From Candidatus Zixiibacteriota bacterium (GTDB taxonomy: Bacteria; SM23-81; DAOVCL01): a stretch of DNA of 22,965 nt. Below the pieces are notes generated by a model, which saw only the letters and a list, made by a program, of their open reading frames with translations, was not told where the DNA came from and did not search any database. Of the stretch, positions 1 through 7,516 are shown piece by piece; positions within the stretch are counted from its first letter, which is position 1; each line of letters begins with the position of its first letter. Position numbers and translations under genes: made by a program. Location of the stretch: assembly GCA_030670005.1 (NCBI GenBank), contig DAOVCL010000007.1, positions 1 through 22,965 of the forward strand, given 5' to 3'.

Positions 1-75
1 CTCCTCTGTCCATCCACGGCGATGAAGAGCAGGGTCTATCAATTTTGCCCTGGTGTCTGCTTCACTTAGATTCAT
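1..75 (-). CDS. hsdR: Type I restriction enzyme R subunit (HsdR), N-terminal fragment, runs off the left edge
   Basis: Only the first 25 codons are in the window. They start at an ATG at 73-75 and read, after MNL, SEADTRAKLIDPALHRRGW. This closely matches the remembered N-terminus of EcoEI-type HsdR proteins, the ATP-dependent translocase/endonuclease subunit of type I restriction-modification systems. The frame stays open to the window edge. A purine stretch (GGGAAAAGAG) lies about 10 bases upstream, so the ribosome site is weak. The gene follows gyrA on the same strand after a 305-base gap and probably has its own promoter, though I see no convincing one. The family call rests on 19 residues of motif similarity. 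The helicase and nuclease domains, and any hsdM/hsdS partners, lie outside the window. Confidence 0.7.
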   Translation of the reverse strand, partial: MNLSEADTRAKLIDPALHRRGWTEE

Positions 76-380
76 ATTCAAAATTCTCTTTTCCCATTTC
101 TAACAAAATTTCATATACCGCTATACAGACAAGCGAAGTTCGCTGAAGGGAAAGCTTACCTTCACTTCTGCAAACTGGGTAAGTAAGATCCTGACTTTTC
201 GGGATTTGGGTGGAGGAATTGGGGAAATGCTTGATAGCGTAAATAGGGTCAAATCTACGTAATCGCTCTATCTTTCCGTTGCGGCATGAAGTCAACTTGG
301 GGATGAAGGAATGATAAAAAACTAAAAATCCACTTGTCTGGAACGAAGTTCTGAGCATGTCCGTTGGGAGAATGATGCCA
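76..380. other. Intergenic gap between gyrA and hsdR, no gene seen
   Basis: This 305-base stretch is more AT-rich than the genes around it. A minus-strand open frame crosses it (62-433) but starts inside gyrA, has no ribosome site and has no recognisable protein character. After the gyrA stop the minus strand has a short GAAC/GTTC stem near 338-348 followed by a T-rich tract (about 312-330). That is at best a weak terminator. A short near-palindrome (AGCGAA / TTCGCT) sits around 132-144. Confidence 0.5.
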
Positions 381-2810
381 CTACCCCTCCGCCACCACCC
401 TGGCCACATCGGTGACCTTGTCTCCCGGGGCAAGGTTGATGAGCTTTACCCCCTGGGAGGCCCGACCGCACCTTCTGATCCCTCCCACCTTTATCCTGAT
501 GATCACCCCATTTACCGTGGCCAGCATTAACTCATCCTGCTCCACCACCTCCATAATGGAGACCACCGGGCCATTCTTGGCCGTTATCTTGGCAGAAACT
601 ATCCCCTTCCCCCCTCGGTTGGTTACCCGATAGTCGGAGATCCTGGTTCGCTTGCCAAAGCCATTCTCGGTGACCACCAGTAGATCGGCCTCCCTCCTCA
701 CCACCACCATCCCCACGACCCAATCGTCCTTTCCCAACTGCATTCCCCTTACCCCGCGGGCGGCCCTTCCCATACTCCTCACCTTAGTTTCCGGAAACCT
801 CACCGCCTTGCCCAACCTGCTCCCTAAGATCACCTCTGCCTTCCCATCGGTGAGCTCCGCTCCGATCAATTGGTCATCCTGGTCAATGGAGGCAGCCCTT
901 ATCCCCCCTCGCCGGGGATGGGCAAAGTCACCAAGTTCAACTTTCTTGATCGTCCCCCTCATAGTGGCTAAGAGGACATACTTTCCAGGATCAAAATCGC
1001 TCACCGCCACCGAGGCGGCAATCTTCTCCTCCTTGCCCACCTGTAGAAGGTTGACAATGGGCCTGCCCTTGGCCAGCCTACCCCCGGTGGGAAGCTGATA
1101 GACCTTTACTCCATAGCACCTTCCCTGAGAGGTGAAGAAGAAAAGCCAGGAGTGAGTGCAGGCGATGAAGAGGTGTTCGACGAAATCCTCCTCTTTTGTG
1201 CCCATACCCAAAAGGCCTTTCCCTCCCCTATGCTGCCTGCGGTAGCTGGAGATGGGCAATCTCTTTATATATCCGCTGTGGGAGATGGTGATAGCCATAT
1301 CCTCCTCAGCGATGAGGTCCTCCATCTTGAACTCCTCCTCCTCCACCACGATCTCCGTGCGCCGCGGGTCGCCGTACTTCTTACTCAACTCAAGAAGCTC
1401 CTCCTTGATTATCCCCATCCTCTGGGCCCTGTTCTCCAATATCCCCTTTAGCTTGGCAATAAGCTTTATCTTCTCTAAATACTCCTCCTCTATCTTCTCC
1501 CTCTCCAGCCCGGTGAGCCTGGCCAATCTCATATCCAAGATGGCCTGAGCCTGAAGGTCAGATAGGTCGAACCTCTTCATTAGGGAGGCCTTAGCTATCT
1601 GCGGATTGCGGGATCCTTTGATGATGGCTACCACCTCGTCGATGTTCTCCACGGCAACCTTCAGGCCCTCCAAGATGTGGGCCCTCTCCTCGGCCTTCCT
1701 CAGCTCAAACTTCGTCTTCCTGGTAATCACCTCGTGGCGGTGGGCCAGAAAGAGGCTCAACATCTCCTTAAGACTCATCACCTTCGGTTGTCCATTGGAG
1801 AGACAGAGCAAGATAATGCCAAAGGTTCCCTGCAACTGGGTGTGTTTGTAGAGCTGGTTTAAGATCACCTCCGGCTGGGCATCCCTCTTCAGCTCCACCA
1901 CTATCCTCATTCCCTCCCGGTCAGATTCATCCCTTAGCTCGGACATCCCCTCCACTACCTTATCCCTGGCCAGCCTAGCTATATCCTCCAAGAGGTGGGT
2001 CTTGTTCACCTGATAGGGGATCTCGGAGATGATCAGGTTTACCCTGCCGCTTTTTAACCTCTCAATGCTTGCCCTCCCCCTGAGGGTTATCTTCCCCTTG
2101 CCGGTGCGATAGGCCTGGTTAATCCCCTCAGATCCCGTTATTATGCCCCCGGTGGGAAAGTCAGGTCCTTGGATGTATTCCCTCAGGGCACTGGCCTCGA
2201 TCTGGGGGTCATCGATGAGGGCAACCAGGCCCCCAATGACCTCGGAGAGGTTGTGAGGGGGAATGTTGGTGGCCATACCCACGGCGATCCCAGATGAGCC
2301 ATTGCAGAGGAGATTGGGGAACTTCCCCGGCAGGACTACGGGTTCCTCCCTGGTGTTATCGTAGTTGGGGACGAAGTCGACCGTATCCTTCTCCAGATCG
2401 GACAACATCTCCATGGCGACGGGGGAAAGTCTGGCCTCGGTGTATCTCATCGCCGCGGGGGCATCGCCATCTATGGAGCCAAAGTTACCCTGCCCTTCTA
2501 CCAGCGGATACCTCATATTGAACTCCTGGGCCATCCTCACTAAGGTGGGGTAGATAACCTGTTCCCCGTGGGGATGGTAGTTTCCAGAGGTATCGCCGGC
2601 TATCTTGGCGCATTTACGGAAGGAGCTGTTAGGGGTGAGCTTGAGATCGTTCATCGCCACCAGGATGCGGCGATGGGAGGGCTTGAGCCCATCCCTCAGG
2701 TCGGGGAGGGCACGGGAGACTATTACGCTCATCGAATAGTCTATATAGGAGGCCTTCATCTCCTCCTCTATATTTACCGGAACTATCCTCTGTCTAAGCT
2801 CGTGTGCCAT
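381..2810 (-). CDS. gyrA: DNA gyrase subunit A
   Basis: This is the breakage-reunion subunit of DNA gyrase; with GyrB it introduces negative supercoils using ATP. The protein has 809 residues, near the usual family length. Residues 1-490 form the winged-helix/tower/coiled-coil core, with the catalytic tyrosine at Tyr123 (in AMRYTEARLS) and the GQGNFGSIDGD segment just before it. The C-terminal beta-pinwheel holds a GyrA-box-like heptapeptide QHRGGKG at 526-532, one change from the canonical QRRGGKG. This supports gyrase rather than topoisomerase IV. The ATG shares one base with the gyrB stop (TAATG), so translation is probably coupled. The positions equivalent to E. coli Asp82, Ser83 and Asp87 are Glu83, Gln84 and Pro88, which is notable for quinolone binding. 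The stop is TAG at 381-383. Confidence 0.97.
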   Translation of the reverse strand: MAHELRQRIVPVNIEEEMKASYIDYSMSVIVSRALPDLRDGLKPSHRRILVAMNDLKLTPNSSFRKCAKIAGDTSGNYHPHGEQVIYPTLVRMAQEFNMRYPLVEGQGNFGSIDGDAPAAMRYTEARLSPVAMEMLSDLEKDTVDFVPNYDNTREEPVVLPGKFPNLLCNGSSGIAVGMATNIPPHNLSEVIGGLVALIDDPQIEASALREYIQGPDFPTGGIITGSEGINQAYRTGKGKITLRGRASIERLKSGRVNLIISEIPYQVNKTHLLEDIARLARDKVVEGMSELRDESDREGMRIVVELKRDAQPEVILNQLYKHTQLQGTFGIILLCLSNGQPKVMSLKEMLSLFLAHRHEVITRKTKFELRKAEERAHILEGLKVAVENIDEVVAIIKGSRNPQIAKASLMKRFDLSDLQAQAILDMRLARLTGLEREKIEEEYLEKIKLIAKLKGILENRAQRMGIIKEELLELSKKYGDPRRTEIVVEEEEFKMEDLIAEEDMAITISHSGYIKRLPISSYRRQHRGGKGLLGMGTKEEDFVEHLFIACTHSWLFFFTSQGRCYGVKVYQLPTGGRLAKGRPIVNLLQVGKEEKIAASVAVSDFDPGKYVLLATMRGTIKKVELGDFAHPRRGGIRAASIDQDDQLIGAELTDGKAEVILGSRLGKAVRFPETKVRSMGRAARGVRGMQLGKDDWVVGMVVVRREADLLVVTENGFGKRTRISDYRVTNRGGKGIVSAKITAKNGPVVSIMEVVEQDELMLATVNGVIIRIKVGGIRRCGRASQGVKLINLAPGDKVTDVARVVAEG

Positions 2811-4714
2811 TATACATCAAGGTTTCTCACGAAACGGGCGTTCTCCTCTATGAACTGCTTTCTGGGCTCGACCTTGCTCCCCATAAGCACGGAGAATATC
2901 TTGTCGGCCAGAAGGGCATCCATAAGGGAGATCTGCAGCAGGGTTCTCGTCTCCGGGTTCATAGTTGTCTGCCAGAGCTGTTCGGGGTTCATCTCTCCTA
3001 AGCCCTTATAGCGCTGTATCTGCACCCCATCCTGGCCAAGCCTCTTTAATATCCCCTCCTTCTCCTCATCACTGTAGGCATAGCTGATCTGTTTCCCCTT
3101 CTTTATCCGGTAGAGGGGAGGTTGGGCAATATAAACATGACCCAACTCCATCAGCTCCCTCATATATCGGTAGAAGAAGGTGAGAAGGAGAGTCCTGATG
3201 TGGGAACCGTCCACATCGGCATCGGTCATTATGATTACCTTCCCATATCTGACCTTCTCCGGGGAGAACTCGTCGGTTCCTATTCCCGTGCCCAGGGCGG
3301 TAACTATGGCCCTTATCTCCTCATTTTTAAGTATCTTGTCTAACCTGGCCTTCTCCACATTTAATATCTTCCCTCGCAAGGGGAGGATGGCCTGGAACCG
3401 GCGATCCCTCCCCTGTTTGGCCGAACCCCCGGCGGAGTCACCCTCCACCAAGTAGATCTCGGTTAAGGAGGGATCCTGAATGGAACAGTCGGCAAGCTTC
3501 CCCGGCAGGCCTGAGGAGTCTAAGGCGGTCTTCCTCCGGGTAAGCTCTCTGGCCCTCTTGGCTGCCTCCCGGGAACGGGCAGCCGAAAGACATTTCTCCA
3601 CAATCAGCTTAGCCACTGATGGGTTCTCCTCAAAATGCTGGTTCAAACCCTCACCCATCACTGACTCCACTATCCCCTTCACCTCACCATTTCCCAGCTT
3701 TGTCTTCGTCTGTCCCTCAAACTGAGGATTGGCCACCTTTACGCTCAGGACAGCGGCTATCCCCTCCCTGGTATCCTCCCCCACAAGTGCCGGGGAGCCG
3801 TTCTTCAGGAGATTGTTCCTCTGGGCATAGGAGTTGATCGTCTTAGTCAGGGCCGCCTTAAAGCCGGCCAGGTGCGTTCCTCCCTCCACGGTGTGGATAT
3901 TGTTTACATAGGTGAAGATATCCTCCATATACGAATGGTTGTACTGGATGGCCACTTCCACCCAAACCCCTTCCCTCTCTCCGCTAATGTAGGCCGGCTT
4001 GGAGTAGAGGGGTTCCCTGTCCTCATTGAGGTATTTGACGAACTGAACTATTCCGCCCTGGTATTCATAGGTTTGGGACTTCCCGGAACTCTCCTCCTTT
4101 ATCTCAAACCTTACCCCCCCGTTGAGGAAGGCAAGCTCCATCAGCTTCTGGGAGAGGAGGTCGAAGTTAAACCCCCTCTGCTTGAAGATCTTTCCATCCG
4201 GGAGGAAGCTGACCTTAGTCCCGCTCCTTTTGCGCTTGCCCACCTCCTTGAGGAGGCAGGTTGGTTTTCCCCTCTCATACCTCTGAAAATAGATCTTTCC
4301 CCCCCGGGATACCTCCACCTCACACCATTCCGAGAGGGCATTCACCACCGATACGCCAACCCCATGCAGGCCACCGGCCACCTTGTAGGTCTTCTGGTCG
4401 AACTTCCCCCCGGCATGAAGGGTGGTCATTACCACCTCCACCCCAGGCCTCTTCTCCGTGGGGTGTAGATCAACGGGGATTCCTCGCCCAGTGTCCTCCA
4501 CGGTGACGCTGCCATCAGCGTAGAGGGTGACTTCCACCCGATCACAATACCCAGCTAAGGCCTCATCCACCGAGTTGTCCACCACCTCAAAGACGAGATG
4601 GTGCAGGCCCCGCGAACCCGTGTCTCCAATATACATCGCTGGCCTTCGCCGCACCGCCTCCAAACCCTTAAGCACCTGGATGGAGGTAGCATCATAGATT
4701 GGGCCTTTATCCAT
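2810..4714 (-). CDS. gyrB: DNA gyrase subunit B
   Basis: This is the ATPase subunit of gyrase, 634 residues from the preferred ATG, the length of the short GyrB class without the proteobacterial insert. Numbering here is from the TTG one codon upstream. The N-terminal GHKL ATPase shows VVDNSVDEAL (about 45-54), DTGRGIP (75-81) and GGLHGVGVSVVNALS (115-129). The TOPRIM domain has EGDSAGG (425-431), PLRGKILNVEKA (446-457) and the metal-binding TDADVDGSH (498-506). A TTG at 4715-4717 could also start the frame. The ATG at 4712-4714 is better placed behind GGGGGGGAG, five bases away. The gene overlaps the preceding DUF721 gene by 8 bases and the gyrA start by one, so the three are almost certainly co-transcribed. 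Confidence 0.97.
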   Translation of the reverse strand: MDKGPIYDATSIQVLKGLEAVRRRPAMYIGDTGSRGLHHLVFEVVDNSVDEALAGYCDRVEVTLYADGSVTVEDTGRGIPVDLHPTEKRPGVEVVMTTLHAGGKFDQKTYKVAGGLHGVGVSVVNALSEWCEVEVSRGGKIYFQRYERGKPTCLLKEVGKRKRSGTKVSFLPDGKIFKQRGFNFDLLSQKLMELAFLNGGVRFEIKEESSGKSQTYEYQGGIVQFVKYLNEDREPLYSKPAYISGEREGVWVEVAIQYNHSYMEDIFTYVNNIHTVEGGTHLAGFKAALTKTINSYAQRNNLLKNGSPALVGEDTREGIAAVLSVKVANPQFEGQTKTKLGNGEVKGIVESVMGEGLNQHFEENPSVAKLIVEKCLSAARSREAAKRARELTRRKTALDSSGLPGKLADCSIQDPSLTEIYLVEGDSAGGSAKQGRDRRFQAILPLRGKILNVEKARLDKILKNEEIRAIVTALGTGIGTDEFSPEKVRYGKVIIMTDADVDGSHIRTLLLTFFYRYMRELMELGHVYIAQPPLYRIKKGKQISYAYSDEEKEGILKRLGQDGVQIQRYKGLGEMNPEQLWQTTMNPETRTLLQISLMDALLADKIFSVLMGSKVEPRKQFIEENARFVRNLDV

Positions 4715-5012
4715 CAAATCTCCCCCCCACGAAAATTATGTCTGAGACTATCTTGTCCCCCAGGCTCTGGTTCAGTTTCTGGATAAGCCTGGGTTTAAGG
4801 AAAGTCAACTCATTCCTCCAGGATGGGCTCTCCACCTGGACGAAAAGCTTTGAGTCCTCACATCTTAAGGGCCTTGTGTGGCCGCTGATTGCCTCTCCGG
4901 CGGTTACCTCCCAGAGGTTTACTGCCTGATACTCCTTCAGCTTCCTCTCCCATCCCTTTCGCCGAAAGACCCTCTTCAGTATAGAACCAATCCTCTCCGG
5001 CTCCCTGCTCAT
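4707..5012 (-). CDS. dciA: DUF721 / DciA-family protein
   Basis: This is a 101-residue basic protein of the DUF721 type. Recognisable features are a helical basic N-terminus, the WEVTAGEAISGHTRPLRCED region and VESPSWRNELTFLKPRLIQK, which matches the family's typical pattern of a conserved Trp followed by L..lk..ll..l. DciA proteins are the helicase operators or loaders that replace DnaC/DnaI in many bacteria. The position between dnaN and gyrB matches that of the mycobacterial DciA gene (Rv0004). It starts at an ATG overlapping the dnaN stop by 4 bases (ATGA) and its end overlaps gyrB. The family call is firm. The helicase-loader function is inferred from family and position. Confidence 0.8.
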   Translation of the reverse strand: MSREPERIGSILKRVFRRKGWERKLKEYQAVNLWEVTAGEAISGHTRPLRCEDSKLFVQVESPSWRNELTFLKPRLIQKLNQSLGDKIVSDIIFVGGRFDG

Positions 5013-6118
5013 TCGGTAAGCTTGAGGGGCATAACCAGGCAGAGGTAATCCTCCCCCTCCTTGGGCCTTTCCTCCCTCATCAACCCTGGACTGAGGGATC
5101 CCTTGAGCTCAATTGCCACCCTCTCCCCCTTTATCTGTTTCAAGGCGTCCAAGACAAAGTAGGCATTATATCCCACCTCCATCTCCTCCCCCTTATACTC
5201 CACCTCAATCACCTCCTTGGCCACTCCTCCCAAATCCTGATTGGCCGCCTCCAGCTCCGCCTCCTTGGTTTTCAACAGAAGCTTAACCTGATGAGTGGTC
5301 TGATTGGAGAGGACGGAGACCCTCCTGATGGCTGAGATAAAAAGCTCCCTATCGACCACCAGCAGCTTATCGTTATCCTTGGGGATGACCGCTTCATAGT
5401 CAGGATAGGGCCCCTCCAACAACCGGGAATAGAGCTGGGTGGAACCGAGGTTGAAGATAAGATTGTTCGGCTGCAGAAGCACCTCAACATCGTCCCCGGG
5501 GGCAAACCTCAAGAGGTGCTGGAGGACCTTGGGTGGGATGATAACCTCCTCCTCCACCTCTCCGATCGATATTCCCTCTAAACTTATCCTGGCCAACCGG
5601 TGGCCGTCGGTGGCCACCATATTCATCTTCCCCTCCTTTATCTGCCAGAAGACTCCATTTAGCACAGGGCGGGCCTGGTCAGTGGAGACGGCGAAGCTGG
5701 TCTTCTCGACCATCCGACAGAGACTATCTCCCGGGATAGTGAACTTCTTCTCTGACTTGGGTTGGGGGAACTTGGGAAAGTCCTCCTTTTCCGCCCCCCC
5801 AAGCTGGTAGACCCCCTGCCCACATCTTATCGTTATCCTCCCCTCCTCTGACTCCACCTCCACCTCCGCGGGAGGAAGCTCCCTGATGATCTCGGCAAAC
5901 TTCCTTGCGGGAACCACCATGCCCTCCTCTCCCTCAGGGGTAACATCCACCAATTGGGATATGGAGATGTCCAAGTCGGTGGCCGAGAGCTTCAGCTTTC
6001 CACCCTCAGGCTCCATCAAGAGGTTGGAGAGGATGGGGAGGGTGGTCCTGCTGGGCACAACACTCAAGACATCCCCTATGGCAGAGGCTAAAACATCCTT
6101 CTGAGCTTTTATCCTCAT
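5009..6118 (-). CDS. dnaN: DNA polymerase III beta subunit (sliding clamp)
   Basis: This is the ring-shaped homodimeric clamp that tethers DNA polymerase III and other partners to DNA. The 369 residues match the normal length with three clamp folds. Family signatures include SRTTLPILSNLLM near residue 23-35, ATDLDISI (about 46-53), MVATDGHRLA and the C-terminal VMPLKL, which forms the partner-binding pocket end (usually MPMRL). The ATG at 6116-6118 has a strong ribosome site (AAGGAGGGG). It heads the dnaN-dciA-gyrB-gyrA operon. A good promoter and a leader hairpin lie directly upstream. dnaA is not adjacent; metK and sugar genes lie upstream instead. Confidence 0.97.
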   Translation of the reverse strand: MRIKAQKDVLASAIGDVLSVVPSRTTLPILSNLLMEPEGGKLKLSATDLDISISQLVDVTPEGEEGMVVPARKFAEIIRELPPAEVEVESEEGRITIRCGQGVYQLGGAEKEDFPKFPQPKSEKKFTIPGDSLCRMVEKTSFAVSTDQARPVLNGVFWQIKEGKMNMVATDGHRLARISLEGISIGEVEEEVIIPPKVLQHLLRFAPGDDVEVLLQPNNLIFNLGSTQLYSRLLEGPYPDYEAVIPKDNDKLLVVDRELFISAIRRVSVLSNQTTHQVKLLLKTKEAELEAANQDLGGVAKEVIEVEYKGEEMEVGYNAYFVLDALKQIKGERVAIELKGSLSPGLMREERPKEGEDYLCLVMPLKLTE

Positions 6119-6137
6119 CTCCCCTCCTTAATTCACG

Positions 6138-6155
6138 CGAGGGCCTTAACCCTCG
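6138..6155 (-). promoter_or_regulatory. Leader hairpin/palindrome of the dnaN operon
   Basis: CGAGGG and CCCTCG form a perfect 6-base-pair inverted repeat around a 6-base centre. It lies between the predicted transcription start (about 6,161) and the dnaN ribosome site. In RNA it would be a hairpin almost at the 5' end, which could stabilise the transcript. As DNA it could be an operator just downstream of the promoter. Both roles are inference. Confidence 0.5.
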
Positions 6156-6167
6156 TTTATCTTATCA

Positions 6168-6196
6168 ATTATAACCCAAAACCCCCCTAAAAGCAA
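6168..6196 (-). promoter_or_regulatory. Sigma70-type promoter of the dnaN-dciA-gyrBA operon
   Basis: On the minus strand a TTGCTT -35 box (6191-6196) is separated by exactly 17 bases from a perfect TATAAT -10 box (6168-6173). The predicted start is near 6,161, about 43 bases before the dnaN ATG. Confidence 0.75.
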
Positions 6197-6208
6197 GGGA
6201 AATCGTCA

Positions 6209-6343
6209 TACAGGGGTCAGTGATCAGCAGTCAGCTATCGGCTATCAGCTGTCAGCTGTCAGCCATTCGTCAGTTGTCGGGTGCCAGTTGTCAGGAACTT
6301 TCCCTGACCCCCGACTCCTGTCAACTGCTTCCTGACCCCTGTA
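6209..6343. repeat. GTCAG-type degenerate repeat element, copy 1 (metK-dnaN gap)
   Basis: The 237-base gap between dnaN and metK is largely filled by short degenerate direct repeats. The left half is built on TCAGC/GTCAG words and the right half on CTGAC words. The outer ends are a perfect 12-base inverted repeat: TACAGGGGTCAG at 6209-6220 and CTGACCCCTGTA at 6332-6343. An inner stem (GTCAGG 6290-6295 / CCTGAC 6303-6308) is nested inside. No protein is encoded. The element could form a cruciform or an RNA structure and may help end metK transcription, but there is no U-tract. Confidence 0.6.
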
Positions 6344-6355
6344 AACTGGTCCCCG

Positions 6356-7507
6356 CTACCCTAACTTCGCGGCCATATCCGTCGATTCCCAGGTGAAATC
6401 AGGGTCCTCCCGGCCAAAGTGGCCATAGACTGAGGTCTTTCGGTAGATGGGCCGCAGGAGGTCAAGCATCTCTATTATCCCCTGGGGGGTAAGCTGAAAG
6501 TGGGAGATTACCAGTTTTACCAACTCCTCATCTGGTAGCTTTCCCGTTCCCTGGGTATCCACCATCACCGAGATCGGCTCGGCCAGACCAATAGCATAGG
6601 CCAACTGCACCAGACAGGTTTCGGCTAAGTTAGCAGCCACGATGTTCTTGGCTATATACCTGGCCATATACGAGGCTGAACGATCCACCTTGGTGGGATC
6701 CTTTCCGGAAAATGCCCCTCCCCCATGGGGAACCGCCCCCCCATAGGTGTCCACGATCAGCTTTCTTCCGGTCATCCCGGTATCGGACTGAGGCCCACCA
6801 ATGACAAATTTTCCCGTGGGGTTGACATAGAATTTAGTTCCCTTATCCACCAGTTCCCGGGGGATAACCGGCTTGACCACCTCCTGGATGACCCTCTCCC
6901 TGGCCTCCTGGGTTATCTCCCTCCCGGAGGGATTGAGTATATCCTCTGAGTGCTGACAGGAGATAACGACCGCCTCCAGCCTGCGGGGTTTTCCCCCACC
7001 GTATTCTACAGTCACCTGTGATTTGCCATCCGGACCGAGAAAGTCAAGGGTTCCCTTCTTCCTCACCTGGGCCAACCTCTCCACCAACCTGTGGGCCAGC
7101 CAGATAGGAAGCGGCATATACTGGGGGGTCTCCCGGCAGGCATATCCTACCATCAGGCCTTGATCCCCTGCCCCTCCCCTGTCTACCCCCTGAGCTATAT
7201 CCGGGGACTGATGGCCTATGGCATTGAGGATGGCACAACAGTTGTAAGTAAAACCCCATCTGGAATCTGTATAGCCGACATCCCGAAGCACCTCCCTGAC
7301 CAAGCTGGGGAGGTCAACCCAGCCACTGGTGGTGATCTCCCCACCCACAACGACCAGGCCCACAGTGACAAATGTCTCACAGGCAACCCTCCCCTTAATA
7401 TCCTGTCGCAGAACATCGTCTAAGACGGCATCCGAAATCTGATCACAGAGCTTATCTGGATGTCCTTCAGTAACCGATTCCGAGGTCAAAAACCTTTTGT
7501 CGGGCAT
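6356..7507 (-). CDS. metK: S-adenosylmethionine synthetase
   Basis: This enzyme makes S-adenosylmethionine from methionine and ATP, the methyl donor of the cell. The 383 residues match the usual length with three repeated alpha/beta domains. Visible signatures are TSESVTEGHPDK (8-19) for ATP binding, GAGDQG followed by LMVGYAC in the middle, and the phosphate-binding GGGAFSGKD loop. The ATG at 7505-7507 follows GGGGGAG at four bases. It lies 9 bases behind the nucleotidylyltransferase gene and is probably the last gene of the isomerase-nucleotidylyltransferase-metK unit. I see no SAM riboswitch upstream. Confidence 0.97.
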   Translation of the reverse strand: MPDKRFLTSESVTEGHPDKLCDQISDAVLDDVLRQDIKGRVACETFVTVGLVVVGGEITTSGWVDLPSLVREVLRDVGYTDSRWGFTYNCCAILNAIGHQSPDIAQGVDRGGAGDQGLMVGYACRETPQYMPLPIWLAHRLVERLAQVRKKGTLDFLGPDGKSQVTVEYGGGKPRRLEAVVISCQHSEDILNPSGREITQEARERVIQEVVKPVIPRELVDKGTKFYVNPTGKFVIGGPQSDTGMTGRKLIVDTYGGAVPHGGGAFSGKDPTKVDRSASYMARYIAKNIVAANLAETCLVQLAYAIGLAEPISVMVDTQGTGKLPDEELVKLVISHFQLTPQGIIEMLDLLRPIYRKTSVYGHFGREDPDFTWESTDMAAKLG

Positions 7508-7516
7508 CTTCTCCCC

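Noticed and set aside
62..433. 123-residue minus-strand open frame downstream of gyrA
   Set aside because: It starts inside gyrA, has no ribosome site, overlaps the hsdR start and its translation has no domain-like character.
652..1098. Long plus-strand open frames opposite gyrA and many similar ones opposite other genes
   Set aside because: They are antisense shadows caused by the pyrimidine-rich non-coding strand; proteins are low-complexity Pro/Ser/Leu-rich and no ribosome sites fit.
6119..6355. Replication origin upstream of dnaN
   Set aside because: I see no cluster of TTATCCACA-type DnaA boxes and no dnaA gene; the gap is a promoter plus repeats.
6119..6355. Riboswitch or attenuator in the metK-dnaN gap
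   Set aside because: The pairing is explained by the repeat element, metK reads into rather than out of it, and no SAM-riboswitch motif is seen.
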